A stretch of 64,000 bases of DNA from Pseudomonas arsenicoxydans (lineage in GTDB: Bacteria; Pseudomonadota; Gammaproteobacteria; Pseudomonadales; Pseudomonadaceae): contig NZ_RCZE01000012.1 of NCBI RefSeq assembly GCF_006438915.1, positions 62,001-126,000 of the forward strand, written 5' to 3'. Positions 18,234-28,200 of this stretch are shown one piece after another. Positions within the stretch are counted from its first letter, which is position 1, and the number at the start of each line of letters is the position of its first letter. The notes beneath the pieces are model-generated. The model did no database searches. It worked only from the letters and a program-made list of their open reading frames with translations, and had not been told where the DNA came from. A program made the translations under genes and the position numbers.

Positions 18234-18550
18234 CGATGATGACCGAGACTTTAGTGAGTGGAACAACACCCGTGAGCGACAATGTGAATTTGAAACAGCA
18301 CCTCAATACGCCCAGCGAAGAAGGTCAGACCCTTCGCGGGAGTGTCGAGAAGGCGCTGCACAATTATTTCGCCCACCTTGAGGGCGCTGCCGTCACGGAT
18401 GTGTACAACCTGGTGCTCTCCGAAGTCGAGGCTCCCCTGCTCGAGTGCGTGATGAACTACGTCAAGGGCAACCAGACGAAGGCCAGCGAGTTGCTCGGGC
18501 TCAACCGGGGCACGCTGCGCAAGAAACTCAAGCAATACGATTTGCTGTAA
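18230..18550 (+). CDS. fis: DNA-binding protein Fis
   Basis: Nucleoid-associated protein that bends DNA and stimulates site-specific recombination and rRNA promoters. From ATG 18230, overlapping the dusB stop, the product is 106 residues. The C-terminal helix-turn-helix NQTKASELLGLNRGTLRKKL is intact, and the central helices (SVEKALHNYFAHLEGAAVTD, LYNLVLSEVEAPLLE-like) match the dimerisation core. ATGs at 18230 and 18239 are both possible, differing by three residues. A weak terminator follows. Confidence 0.96.
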   Translation: MTMMTETLVSGTTPVSDNVNLKQHLNTPSEEGQTLRGSVEKALHNYFAHLEGAAVTDVYNLVLSEVEAPLLECVMNYVKGNQTKASELLGLNRGTLRKKLKQYDLL

Positions 18551-18567
18551 GCATTCAATCAAACCAG

Positions 18568-18600
18568 AAAGGCGCCCGCGTAAAACCGGTCGCCTTTTTT
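18568..18600 (+). terminator. Terminator of dusB-fis
   Basis: Arms AAAGGCG and CGCCTTT with a 19-base loop and a run of T at 18595-18600, 18 bases after the fis stop. Confidence 0.75.
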
Positions 18601-18631
18601 GCTGACTCCTTTGCTTTTGATGGAAATTGAA

Positions 18632-20239
18632 ATGACCGACCAGACTACCCGCCTGCCGATCCGCCGCGCCTTGATCAGCGTTTCCGACAAGACCGGGATC
18701 CTCGAATTCGCCAAAGAGCTTGAAGCCCTGGGCGTCGAGATCCTCTCTACCGGCGGGACGTTCAAGCTGCTGCGTGACAACGGCGTTGCCGCAGTGGAAG
18801 TCGCGGATTACACCGGTTTCGCAGAAATGATGGACGGTCGGGTGAAAACCCTGCACCCGAAAATCCACGGCGGGATCCTCGGTCGTCGCGGTATCGACGA
18901 CGCCATCATGAACGAGCACGGCATCAAGCCGATCGATCTGGTTGCAGTCAACCTGTACCCGTTCGAAGCCACCATCAACAAGCCAGGCTGCGACCTGCCG
19001 ACCGCGATCGAGAACATTGACATCGGCGGCCCGACCATGGTCCGTTCCGCGGCCAAAAACCACAAAGACGTGGCCATCGTGGTCAATGCCAGCGATTACG
19101 CCAGCGTCCTCGAAGGCCTCAAGGCCGGCGGCCTGACCTACGCTCAGCGTTTCGACCTGATGCTCAAGGCATTCGAACACACCGCGGCCTACGACGGCAT
19201 GATCGCCAACTACATGGGCACCGTGAACCAGGCCGCTGACACCCTCAGCACCGAAGGTCGCAGCGAATTCCCGCGCACCTTCAACAGCCAGTTCGTCAAG
19301 GCTCAGGAAATGCGCTACGGCGAGAACCCGCACCAGAGCGCGGCGTTCTACGTTGAAGCCAAGCCTGCCGAAGTCGGCATCGCCACTGCGACCCAACTGC
19401 AAGGCAAAGAACTGTCGTACAACAACGTGGCCGACACCGACGCCGCGCTGGAATGCGTGAAGAGCTTCGTCAAGCCAGCCTGCGTGATCGTCAAGCACGC
19501 CAACCCGTGCGGCGTGGCCGTGAGCCCGGACGCCGAAGGCGGTATCCGTCAGGCCTACGAACTGGCCTACGCCACCGACACCGAGTCGGCGTTCGGCGGC
19601 ATCATCGCCTTCAACCGCGAACTGGATGCTGAAACCGCCAAGGCCATCGTCGAGCGTCAGTTCGTCGAAGTGATCATTGCCCCAAGCGTCAGCGCAGAAG
19701 CCCGCGCCATTGTTGCCGCCAAAGCCAACGTGCGCCTGCTGGCCTGCGGCGAGTGGTCGGCTGATCGCGCCGCTGCGTGGGACTACAAACGCGTCAACGG
19801 TGGCCTGCTGGTGCAGAGCCGCGACATCGGCATGATCGGTGCCGACGACCTGAAAGTCGTGACCAAGCGCGCCCCGACCGAACAGGAAATCAACGACCTG
19901 ATCTTCGCCTGGAAAGTCGCCAAGTACGTGAAGTCCAACGCCATCGTCTACGCCAAGAACCGTCAGACCATCGGTGTCGGCGCCGGCCAGATGAGCCGCG
20001 TCAACTCCGCACGCATTGCGGCGATCAAGGCTGAACATGCTGGTTTGCAGGTAGCCGGTTCGGTGATGGCATCGGACGCGTTCTTCCCCTTCCGTGACGG
20101 CCTGGACAATGCGGCCAAGGTCGGCATCACGGCGGTGATCCAGCCAGGCGGCTCGATGCGTGATGCAGAAGTGATTGCTGCTGCTGACGAAGCCGGCATC
20201 GCCATGGTATTCACCGGCATGCGCCACTTCCGTCACTAA
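18632..20239 (+). CDS. purH: Bifunctional AICAR formyltransferase / IMP cyclohydrolase PurH
   Basis: Last two steps of IMP synthesis. From ATG 18632 the product is 535 residues, the standard length. The N-terminal cyclohydrolase (MGS-like) domain begins RRALISVSDKTGILEFAKEL and contains GRVKTLHPKIHGGILGRR; the C-terminal transformylase has the catalytic KHANPCG motif, SAFGGIIAFNRELD and AGQMSRVNSARIA. An upstream TTG at 18599 lies inside the fis terminator and is rejected. purD follows after about 190 bases. Confidence 0.98.
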   Translation: MTDQTTRLPIRRALISVSDKTGILEFAKELEALGVEILSTGGTFKLLRDNGVAAVEVADYTGFAEMMDGRVKTLHPKIHGGILGRRGIDDAIMNEHGIKPIDLVAVNLYPFEATINKPGCDLPTAIENIDIGGPTMVRSAAKNHKDVAIVVNASDYASVLEGLKAGGLTYAQRFDLMLKAFEHTAAYDGMIANYMGTVNQAADTLSTEGRSEFPRTFNSQFVKAQEMRYGENPHQSAAFYVEAKPAEVGIATATQLQGKELSYNNVADTDAALECVKSFVKPACVIVKHANPCGVAVSPDAEGGIRQAYELAYATDTESAFGGIIAFNRELDAETAKAIVERQFVEVIIAPSVSAEARAIVAAKANVRLLACGEWSADRAAAWDYKRVNGGLLVQSRDIGMIGADDLKVVTKRAPTEQEINDLIFAWKVAKYVKSNAIVYAKNRQTIGVGAGQMSRVNSARIAAIKAEHAGLQVAGSVMASDAFFPFRDGLDNAAKVGITAVIQPGGSMRDAEVIAAADEAGIAMVFTGMRHFRH

Positions 20240-20278
20240 CTAGACGACGGCCGCACTGAAGCCGGCATCTGCTGCGTT

Positions 20279-20338
20279 GGAGCCGACCTCGATGATGCTC
20301 ATTGCCAAAAGGCAACTCCGCTCATCGAGGTCGACTCC
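20279..20338. repeat. Large imperfect palindrome between purH and purD
   Basis: Arms GGAGCCGACCTCGATGA (20279-20295) and TCATCGAGGTCGACTCC (20322-20338) pair at 16 of 17 positions. The loop holds a second hairpin, TTGCC-AAAA-GGCAA (20302-20315), giving a nested structure. No T-run follows. It could act as a transcript-stabilising or processing element, or be a REP of a different family. Confidence 0.75.
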
Positions 20339-20429
20339 GCCTTGCATCTACCGACTTTATTGCGACCTCCTAGAGCGTGAAGCGCTTTAGGTTCTAAAAA
20401 CAGAATTAGCGTCATCCGAGGTTTTTGAA

Positions 20430-21725
20430 ATGAATGTTTTGATCATTGGCAGCGGTGGCCGTGAACACGCACTGGCCTGGAAAGTGGCTCAGGATCCGCG
20501 AGTGCAAAAAGTATTCGTGGCCCCCGGCAACGCCGGCACCGCCATCGAAGCCAAGTGCGAGAACGTCGCCATCGACGTGCTGGCCCTTGAGCAGCTGGCA
20601 GACTTTGCCGAGAAAAACGTTTCCCTGACCATCGTTGGCCCGGAAGTGCCACTGGTGGCTGGCGTCGTCGACCTGTTCCGCTCCCGTGGCCTGGATTGCT
20701 TCGGTCCGACCGCTGGCGCTGCCCAGCTGGAAGGTTCGAAAGCCTTCACCAAGGACTTCCTCGCGCGTCACAAGATCCCGACCGCCGACTACCAGAACTT
20801 CACCGAGATCGAGCCAGCCCTGATTTATCTGCGTGAAAAAGGCGCACCGATCGTGATCAAGGCCGATGGCCTGGCCGCCGGCAAAGGCGTGATCGTTGCC
20901 ATGACCCTGACCGAAGCCGAAGACGCCGTGCGCGACATGCTCGCGGGCAACGCGTTTGGCGAGGCTGGCTCGCGCGTAGTCATTGAGGAGTTCCTCGACG
21001 GCGAAGAAGCCAGCTTCATCGTCATGGTTGACGGCAAGAACGTGCTGCCAATGGCCACCAGCCAGGATCACAAACGCGTCGGCGACGGCGACACCGGTCC
21101 GAACACCGGCGGCATGGGCGCTTACTCGCCAGCCCCGGTCGTGACTGCCGAAGTGCATCAGCGGGTCATGGATCTGGTGATCTGGCCGACCGTTCGCGGC
21201 ATGGCCGAGGAAGGCAACGTCTACACTGGTTTCCTGTACGCCGGCCTGATGATCGACAAGGCTGGTAACCCAAAAGTCATCGAGTTCAACTGCCGTTTCG
21301 GCGATCCTGAGACCCAACCGGTGATGCTGCGTCTGCAGTCGAGCCTGGTCTTGCTGGTCGAAGCAGCTCTTGCGCAAGCGCTGGACAAGGTCGAAGCGCA
21401 GTGGGATCCACGTCCGAGCGTCGGCATCGTGCTGGCCGCTGGCGGTTATCCGGGTGACTACGCCAAAGGCGTGGCCATCAACGGTCTGGATGCAGCCGCC
21501 GCACTGGAAGGCAAAGTCTTCCACGCCGGTACTGCACTCAAGGACGGTCAAGTGGTCACAGCCGGTGGTCGGGTGCTCTGCGCCACCGCCATGGGCGCCA
21601 GCGTCGATGCGGCTCAGCAGCAAGCTTACAAACTGGCGGCAAAAATTGACTGGGAAGGCTGTTTCTACCGTAAAGACATTGGCTACCGTGCCATTGCCCG
21701 TGAACGTGGCGAAAGCCAGGAGTAA
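20430..21725 (+). CDS. purD: Phosphoribosylamine-glycine ligase PurD
   Basis: Second step of purine synthesis, ATP-dependent joining of glycine to phosphoribosylamine. The 431-residue protein has the N-terminal MNVLIIGSGGREHALAWKVA, the ATP-grasp segments PIVIKADGLAAGKGVIVA and GEEASFIVMVDGKNVLPMA, the signature RVGDGDTGPNTGGMGAYSPA, and the metal-binding EFNCRFGDPETQ. ATG 20430 is the only sensible start. Encoded upstream of retS as in other pseudomonads. Confidence 0.98.
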   Translation: MNVLIIGSGGREHALAWKVAQDPRVQKVFVAPGNAGTAIEAKCENVAIDVLALEQLADFAEKNVSLTIVGPEVPLVAGVVDLFRSRGLDCFGPTAGAAQLEGSKAFTKDFLARHKIPTADYQNFTEIEPALIYLREKGAPIVIKADGLAAGKGVIVAMTLTEAEDAVRDMLAGNAFGEAGSRVVIEEFLDGEEASFIVMVDGKNVLPMATSQDHKRVGDGDTGPNTGGMGAYSPAPVVTAEVHQRVMDLVIWPTVRGMAEEGNVYTGFLYAGLMIDKAGNPKVIEFNCRFGDPETQPVMLRLQSSLVLLVEAALAQALDKVEAQWDPRPSVGIVLAAGGYPGDYAKGVAINGLDAAAALEGKVFHAGTALKDGQVVTAGGRVLCATAMGASVDAAQQQAYKLAAKIDWEGCFYRKDIGYRAIARERGESQE

Positions 21726-21825
21726 GGCCATTCATTCGGCCGGGCAAGGGCCGCTGGTCCTTGCCCCACTTTTCCGGCACCGCGCATCGTTATAATCTGG
21801 CATCAACCTACGAAGGGATTTCGCC

Positions 21826-24606
21826 GTGCGCTGGCTCAGGATTGCCATAAGCCTTACCGTCACTCTGCTGACCTTGCTCTGCATGCTCCCGGCCCAGGCC
21901 GCGCAAGGCAGTGGCTGGGCAGTGTTGCTCGACGAACAGGGCGATCTGCAGCTTAGCGACATCCGTTCCGCTCGCTACACCAACCAATTCAGTCCCATCG
22001 AACTTGATCGCCTCACGGCGTCCGAGCCCGATGGCGCGTTATGGCTACGCTTCAGGCTCGCCCCCGGCAAGCATGAACAATTGCTGCGGGTGTTCGCGCC
22101 CGACCTTTCATCGCTCAAACTGTATGTGCTCGACGGCGACAAGCTGATCGATCAAGTGCACACCGGCACCGGGCAGCCCCAGGCTGACCGCCCCCTGCCC
22201 AGCAGCGAATTCATGTTGCCCCTGCCGCAAAGTGACACGCCCCTCGACGTCTACGTGCGACTGGTCTCTGACCATCAGCTACGGCCTTATATCACCCTGC
22301 AATCGGCGGTCATGACCGCAGCCAGTCAGAACCAGACGCTGATCTACGGCCTGCTGTTCGGTTGCCTTGGCATGCTGATCCTGCACAACTTCGTCCGTTA
22401 CGCCTACACACGTTCGCGCAGCAGCCTTTGGCTGGCCTGGTGTGAAGGGCTGTTGATGCTCAGCTTGCTGTTGCTGCTGAACCTGGCCGGGCCCTGGTTG
22501 CCGAACTGGCATGCCATCCAGACGCCGGGCGCCTACATCGCGTTATTGCTGACGGCACCGAGCGGCTTAATGCTCGCCTGGTGCTTCTTTGCCCCGCTCG
22601 GCCCTCACCCGCTGAACAAACTGCTGCTGGCGGACATTCTGTTCATCGTCGCCTGCGGCCTGCTGTTGTTGTTCGTCAATACCCTGCCGTTGAACATCAT
22701 TACCTACGCCCTGGTGGCTCTGGCAGGCCTGAGCATGTTGTTCGTCAGCGCTTATCACTGGCAAAAAGGTTATCGTCCGGCACGGTTTTTCGTCGCGGCG
22801 ATGGTGGCGTTCAACCTTGGTGCCCTGATCATCCTGCCCGCCCTGTTGGGACTGACTCAGGTCGCGCCGCAAGGTCTGATCACTACACTTCTGGTGTTCG
22901 TCTGCATCAGCGGCCTGCTGATGAGCATTGCCCTGAGCGAACGTCAACGCAGCATCACTGAAGATCGCTTCAGCGTCAGTCGCGACCTGGCCGCCAGCAA
23001 CGCAGAGATCAACGCCAAGGCCGAATTCCTGGCGAAAATCAGCCACGAAATCCGCACCCCCATGAACGGCGTGCTGGGCATGACCGAGCTGCTGTTGGGC
23101 ACACCACTGTCGGTCAAGCAACGCGACTATGTGCAAACCATCCATAGCGCCGGCAACGAACTGCTGACGCTGATCAACGAGATCCTCGACATCTCCAAGC
23201 TCGAGTCAGGGCAGATCGAACTGGACGATGTTCAATTCGACCTCAACGCCTTGATCGAGGACTGCCTCAGTATCTTCCGCGCCAAGGCCGAGCAGCAGAA
23301 TGTCGAACTGATCAGCTTTATTCAGCCGCAAGTGCCGCGCGTCATCAGCGGTGACCCGACGCGCCTGCGCCAGACCCTGCTGAGCCTGCTGGAAAACGCG
23401 CTGAAGAAAACCGAAGAAGGCGAGATCCTGATCGTTGTCGCCCTTGATGAACGCAGTGCCAAACCACGGTTGCGCATTGCCGTGCAAGACAGCGGTGTGC
23501 CGATGGAAGCCGAAGAACGCGATGCCCTGATGCACGCCGAACTGCACAGCAAGCACTTCCTCTCGGCGACGCGTCTGGGCGGCAATCTGGGGCTGGTGAT
23601 CGCGCGTCAGCTGATCCGCCTGATGCAGGGTGAGTTCGGCATCAAGACCGGCGCCAACCAGGGCAGTACCTTGTGGCTGACGTTACCCCTGGACCCGGAC
23701 CGGCTCGAGCATCCGACCTCTGACCTCGACGGCCCGCTGCAAGGTGCGCGCGTACTGGTGGTGGACGATAACGACACTTGCCGCAAAGTGCTGGTGCAAC
23801 AGTGCAGCGCCTGGGGCCTGAACGTCAGCGCCGTGCCGTCCGGCAAGGAAGCCCTGGCATTGCTGCGCACCAAGGCGCATCTGCGCGATTACTTCGATGT
23901 GGTCCTGCTGGACCAGAACATGCCCGGAATGACCGGCATGCAACTGGCCGCCAAGATCAAGGAAGACCCGAGCCTCAATCACGACATTCTGCTGATCATG
24001 CTGACCGGCATCAGCAATGCCCCGAGCAAGATCATTGCGCGCAACTCGGGCATCAAGCGCATCCTCGCCAAACCCGTGGCCGGCTACACCCTCAAGACCA
24101 CCCTCGCGGACGAATTGAATCAGCGCAACAAAGGCCTGGCCGTGTCGCACCATATGCCTTCTGGCCCGGCGCTTCCGGTCAAGGTCCCGAGCGACTTCCG
24201 TATCCTGGTGGCCGAGGACAACACCATCTCGACCAAGGTGATTCGCGGCATGCTCGGCAAGCTCAACCTGCAACCGGACACCGCCAGCAATGGCGAAGAA
24301 GCCTTGCAGGCGATGAAAGCCCAACGCTACGACCTGGTGCTGATGGATTGCGAAATGCCCATCCTCGATGGCTTTTCTGCCACCCAGCAACTGCGCGCCT
24401 GGGAAGTTGGCAATCAGCGGATTCGCACACCCGTGGTGGCGTTGACGGCGCACATCCTCGCCGAGCACAAAGAGCGCGCACGTCAGGCCGGCATGGACGG
24501 GCACATGGCCAAACCGGTCGAGCTGTCGCAGTTGCGCGATTTGATCGAACACTGGGTGGCGCAGCGTGATCAGCAAAACCGTGCCGCAGCGACGCCTGCC
24601 TCCTGA
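21826..24606 (+). CDS. retS: Hybrid sensor kinase RetS
   Basis: Membrane hybrid histidine kinase that restrains GacS and so sets the switch between motile/acute and biofilm states through the Gac/Rsm pathway. The 926-residue protein has a signal peptide, a periplasmic 7TMR-DISMED2 sensor (about 35-160), seven membrane helices (about 165-375), a HisKA domain with H407 in KISHEIRTPMNGVLG, an ATPase domain, and two receiver domains with D696 (VVLLDQNMPGM) and D841 (LVLMDCEMPILDG). These three positions are each 17 lower than the P. aeruginosa RetS residues as I recall them (H424, D713, D858). Start is GTG 21826 with GAAGGGA upstream. Confidence 0.95.
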   Translation: MRWLRIAISLTVTLLTLLCMLPAQAAQGSGWAVLLDEQGDLQLSDIRSARYTNQFSPIELDRLTASEPDGALWLRFRLAPGKHEQLLRVFAPDLSSLKLYVLDGDKLIDQVHTGTGQPQADRPLPSSEFMLPLPQSDTPLDVYVRLVSDHQLRPYITLQSAVMTAASQNQTLIYGLLFGCLGMLILHNFVRYAYTRSRSSLWLAWCEGLLMLSLLLLLNLAGPWLPNWHAIQTPGAYIALLLTAPSGLMLAWCFFAPLGPHPLNKLLLADILFIVACGLLLLFVNTLPLNIITYALVALAGLSMLFVSAYHWQKGYRPARFFVAAMVAFNLGALIILPALLGLTQVAPQGLITTLLVFVCISGLLMSIALSERQRSITEDRFSVSRDLAASNAEINAKAEFLAKISHEIRTPMNGVLGMTELLLGTPLSVKQRDYVQTIHSAGNELLTLINEILDISKLESGQIELDDVQFDLNALIEDCLSIFRAKAEQQNVELISFIQPQVPRVISGDPTRLRQTLLSLLENALKKTEEGEILIVVALDERSAKPRLRIAVQDSGVPMEAEERDALMHAELHSKHFLSATRLGGNLGLVIARQLIRLMQGEFGIKTGANQGSTLWLTLPLDPDRLEHPTSDLDGPLQGARVLVVDDNDTCRKVLVQQCSAWGLNVSAVPSGKEALALLRTKAHLRDYFDVVLLDQNMPGMTGMQLAAKIKEDPSLNHDILLIMLTGISNAPSKIIARNSGIKRILAKPVAGYTLKTTLADELNQRNKGLAVSHHMPSGPALPVKVPSDFRILVAEDNTISTKVIRGMLGKLNLQPDTASNGEEALQAMKAQRYDLVLMDCEMPILDGFSATQQLRAWEVGNQRIRTPVVALTAHILAEHKERARQAGMDGHMAKPVELSQLRDLIEHWVAQRDQQNRAAATPAS

Positions 24607-24670
24607 GCCGACAGACCTCGCAACGCCTGATAGACTCCCCATCGACCTCCCTGACCTGCGAGCTCGCGCC

Positions 24671-25267
24671 ATGCTCCAAGTGTTGTTTAGCGTTTACCTG
24701 AAGATGCTGGTGCTCTACAGCCCATTCTTCGTGTTGTCCTGTTTCATCAGCCTGACCCGCGGTTATTCGCGCAAGGAACAACGACGCCTTGCCTGGAAAG
24801 TGGCGCTTGCCACGCTGGTGTCCAGCGTCTTGCTGTATCTGTTCGGGCGGGTGATTTTCAGTGTGTTCGGTATCACCGTGGACGCGTTCCGCATCGGTGC
24901 CGGCAGTGTGCTGTTCATCTCGGCACTGGGCATGGCCCAAGGCAAGTCGGCGGTGCAAACCGACAACGTGCAGCAGGACGTCACCATCGTCCCGCTGACC
25001 ATTCCCCTGACGGTCGGCCCCGGCACCATCGGCGCATTACTGGTGATGGGCATAGGCCAACCTCATTGGGACGACAAACTCACGGCCATTCTCAGCATTG
25101 CCCTGGCGAGTTTCACCGTCGGCGTGGTGCTTTATCTGTCGAACCACATCGAGCGTATTCTCGGTGACCAGGGCTTGCAGATTGTCAGCCGGTTGATGGG
25201 ATTGTTTGTGTGCGCGCTGGCGGCACAGATTATTTTCACGGGTGTGAAAGGTTATCTGGTGCCGTAA
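24671..25267 (+). CDS. MarC family integral membrane protein
   Basis: Six-helix inner membrane protein of unknown function (UPF0056/MarC). From ATG 24671 it is 198 residues; helices are visible at MLVLYSPFFVLSCFISLT, LATLVSSVLLYLFGRVIFSV, the conserved GAGSVLFISALGM-like segment, VPLTIPLTVGPGTIGALLVM (family signature PLTxPLTxGPG), the 160s and the C-terminus. An upstream in-frame start at 24566 overlaps retS and is unlikely. It lies next to retS and, in P. aeruginosa, next to urtA, which here is 27 kb away. Convergent with the toxin gene, 21 bases between stops. Confidence 0.9.
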   Translation: MLQVLFSVYLKMLVLYSPFFVLSCFISLTRGYSRKEQRRLAWKVALATLVSSVLLYLFGRVIFSVFGITVDAFRIGAGSVLFISALGMAQGKSAVQTDNVQQDVTIVPLTIPLTVGPGTIGALLVMGIGQPHWDDKLTAILSIALASFTVGVVLYLSNHIERILGDQGLQIVSRLMGLFVCALAAQIIFTGVKGYLVP

Positions 25268-25288
25268 GCAGGCAAGGGACGCTACGCC

Positions 25289-28200
25289 CTAAAAAGACGG
25301 CTCTGCCATCACCTCTACCTGATCATGCGACATCAGCTCTTTTAACGTTGCACTGACGGACGTGCCTTTTTGCCTCATCAACTCGGCCACTATCTGCGAT
25401 ACCGCGCAGGACCTGTAACCACTGAGCGCAAGAAACACATCACCACGCAACGTCACATCCGATGAGTAAACCCCACGAAAGATCAGGCTGTGCCCGCTGG
25501 ACGAGTCGTTCATCACCAGGTGTTCATCGACCAGGCTTACCCACCACTGATCCGTAACCAGGGCGTCCAGAATCACCTTGCCCGGGATCGACGGTGGCTG
25601 CTCAAGCGGATAACGGCAATCGACGATGACAGACTCAAGTTTCAACCACGCCGCTCTGGTAAGCCGGCTGGTCGTTGCACCTTGACCCATTTTGAGCACC
25701 AGTATGCGGACATCATCGGCAATCAACGGGAGCAGGTCCGCACTCATTTTCGGCCCTTCGATCACCAATACCTCGGCGTTTCGCTGGATGTAGTCGAGAG
25801 GGCCGACCTTGGTGTTTTGCGGATACGTGTGCAAAAAGCCGTCCCCGTGTTCATGCAGCATCACACTGGTTTGCTGCCGGGTGCCAACGAGCGTGTACTG
25901 CGCAGCAATGGTGGCCTTCGGGATGCGGATCAATCGTGCGGTCCGGACCACGTACCATTGCAAGTAGTCAGGGTCTTTGACGGACACAAACTCAGCGCAC
26001 CGGTGTTCGTTCGCCATCCGTGCCAGGCCTTCACTCAATTCTCCTTCCAGTGCAGCGACCCAATGGCTGCCAACGCCTGTAATCCGTGGCTGCTCGTTAT
26101 GCTGTAAATCCACCTCCAGACCTTCTGAGGTCGTTGCCCTCAGGCCAGCCCCCGCCACTGCAACATCGGCAAAGGTCCAAGGCGCCCATTCCTGTTGCGC
26201 GGACGGTAATGCCTCAGCCACCAACAGTCTCACTCCCTGTGCAAATGCCCCGCTCAAACGGTCCGGATCGATAAAGCGCTGGCGAAAAATCTTGCCCGTG
26301 GAAAGATCAAACAGCCAGACGGCCTGGTTGTCCGGGGTAATACTCAGCAACCGTACTTCTTTTCCATGACCAGGATCCGAGAGCAACAGCCGATCGTCCA
26401 GGTACCAGGCGCACAAACCGGTATCGCCCTTGAAACTGGCTAATCCCAGGATGGCAAAGCTCGACACAGGGTAGTCCGTGGCCACCGTTGCCAGCGCCGA
26501 CCACCACTGGGTTCGATCCTTGAACCAGGTCTCGGTCAGCCCGCCCAATCGCAGATTCCCGTCAGGCGTCATATTGAAAAACAGCCCAGAGTCGGTCAGC
26601 ACAAGATAGTCCTGCCCGACGGCAGCAACATTTTTCAGCCCTTGGGGCCCGACGTCTCTGAATGTCCATTGCACGCGACCATTCACCATCGACTTTTGCA
26701 GTCGAATGAGGCGTTGCTCAGGCTTGTCGTAGGTGACAAACACTTCGCCCTCGGCACCGGCAGGAGCGATGAGCAGAAGGTCGGCCAACGCCTTGACCGA
26801 GTCCGCCCATCCTCGCGTACGGTGACGCCTGGCAGGTGCACGGATGATCAACCCGTCACCGTCGCGCACCCAGACCAGATCCCGCCACGTGGCATCAATC
26901 TGCCAACAAATCGATACCAGCGCACCAGGGCGCCAATCCACCGTATTCGCGGACTCTCCCGGCAACACAAAGTGACCCAGCACCTGCTTCCAGTCCGTCA
27001 GCGTGTCCGCGTCCAAAACAGCCTGCAGCGCAGGATCCTGACCGCGAGTAATCGAGTTGAGCAACACTGCCTGATCACGGATCCGGTAGGTCAGCTCATC
27101 AGGCTCGCCTTCTTTTCGAGTGAGCTGCTGCACCACCTGAATGCTGCCATCGGCCATGGCCTCACAACCGACAATCGCCAGGCCATCTCCTACCAACAAA
27201 CGATAACGCCGAACCAGTGTGCCGGTGGTTGCGTCGACCTGCCAGACGTCGAAACTCTCAGGGTGATAGAAAAAGGCCGAGCCCTCGACCACTGCTCCCA
27301 ACACGGCCTCATCGGCCAACAAGACACTCGGCTCGCGGATATACAGAAAACGATCCTGAGCCGAATCGTAATACGCGGCCACCTTCCTCGGCTCGTCCGG
27401 TTTTTCGAACGGAACCACGAACTCATGAACGGGGGTATAGGGCATGACCAGACGATGTTCACGGGCCAGTGACTTGAAGTGATCCAGCAACGCTTGCTCC
27501 CCGAGAGCCGGGTCGGCCGACTCTTCGACCACCTCCAACTGTCGGGCAGCAAGATCAACACGCACGATTTTGTTACCCGCAAGCTTAAGCAACACATCAT
27601 GAACGCCGCGGCCAATGAACTTCACGTTCAGCGTGCCTGAGATCAGGCTTGCCGACTGTTCGACTCGAACATCTGCCTCATTCAACCAGGGAGCCAGCAG
27701 CATCCAGCGCATTGCGGTGTGGCCCGGCGCATCGAGTTCCAGGCTCACGCCGGGATTGAGCAGCACGGAACATTGAGCACCTGCACCTTCAATCCGGTAG
27801 GTGATCATGTTGTGCCACACCTTGGGTAAAGCAGGCACTACCAGCGAGCGCTCGACGTTGTCGAGTCGAACGTCGAAAACCGTTGGTTTGTAGACGGGAT
27901 TCAACTTGTTGACGACGTACTCACCGGGAAACGAGTAGAACGAAAACAGAAACTGCCATTGCCCCTGTTCGTTCTTTTTCTCCAGCCGACGTGCCGTGTC
28001 GAATCCACCGGCATGACGAAGCGTGACAAATGGCAACGCCTTGTATTCGTAGCCGTACCACGTCTTCGGTGTGCAAGGCAGAACGATCGTCTGTCCAGGC
28101 TGCGGTGCGAAAGGCGCCGAGTCCGGCAACTCAAGTCCCTGGCGGATATCGACGGCGCGGTCGTAATCCACATCGAAATCCGGAACCCCGAAATGGTCCC

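Noticed and set aside
18251..20236. 661-codon minus-strand frame opposite purH
   Set aside because: Antisense of fis and purH, which have clear family signatures; composition is typical of a shadow frame.
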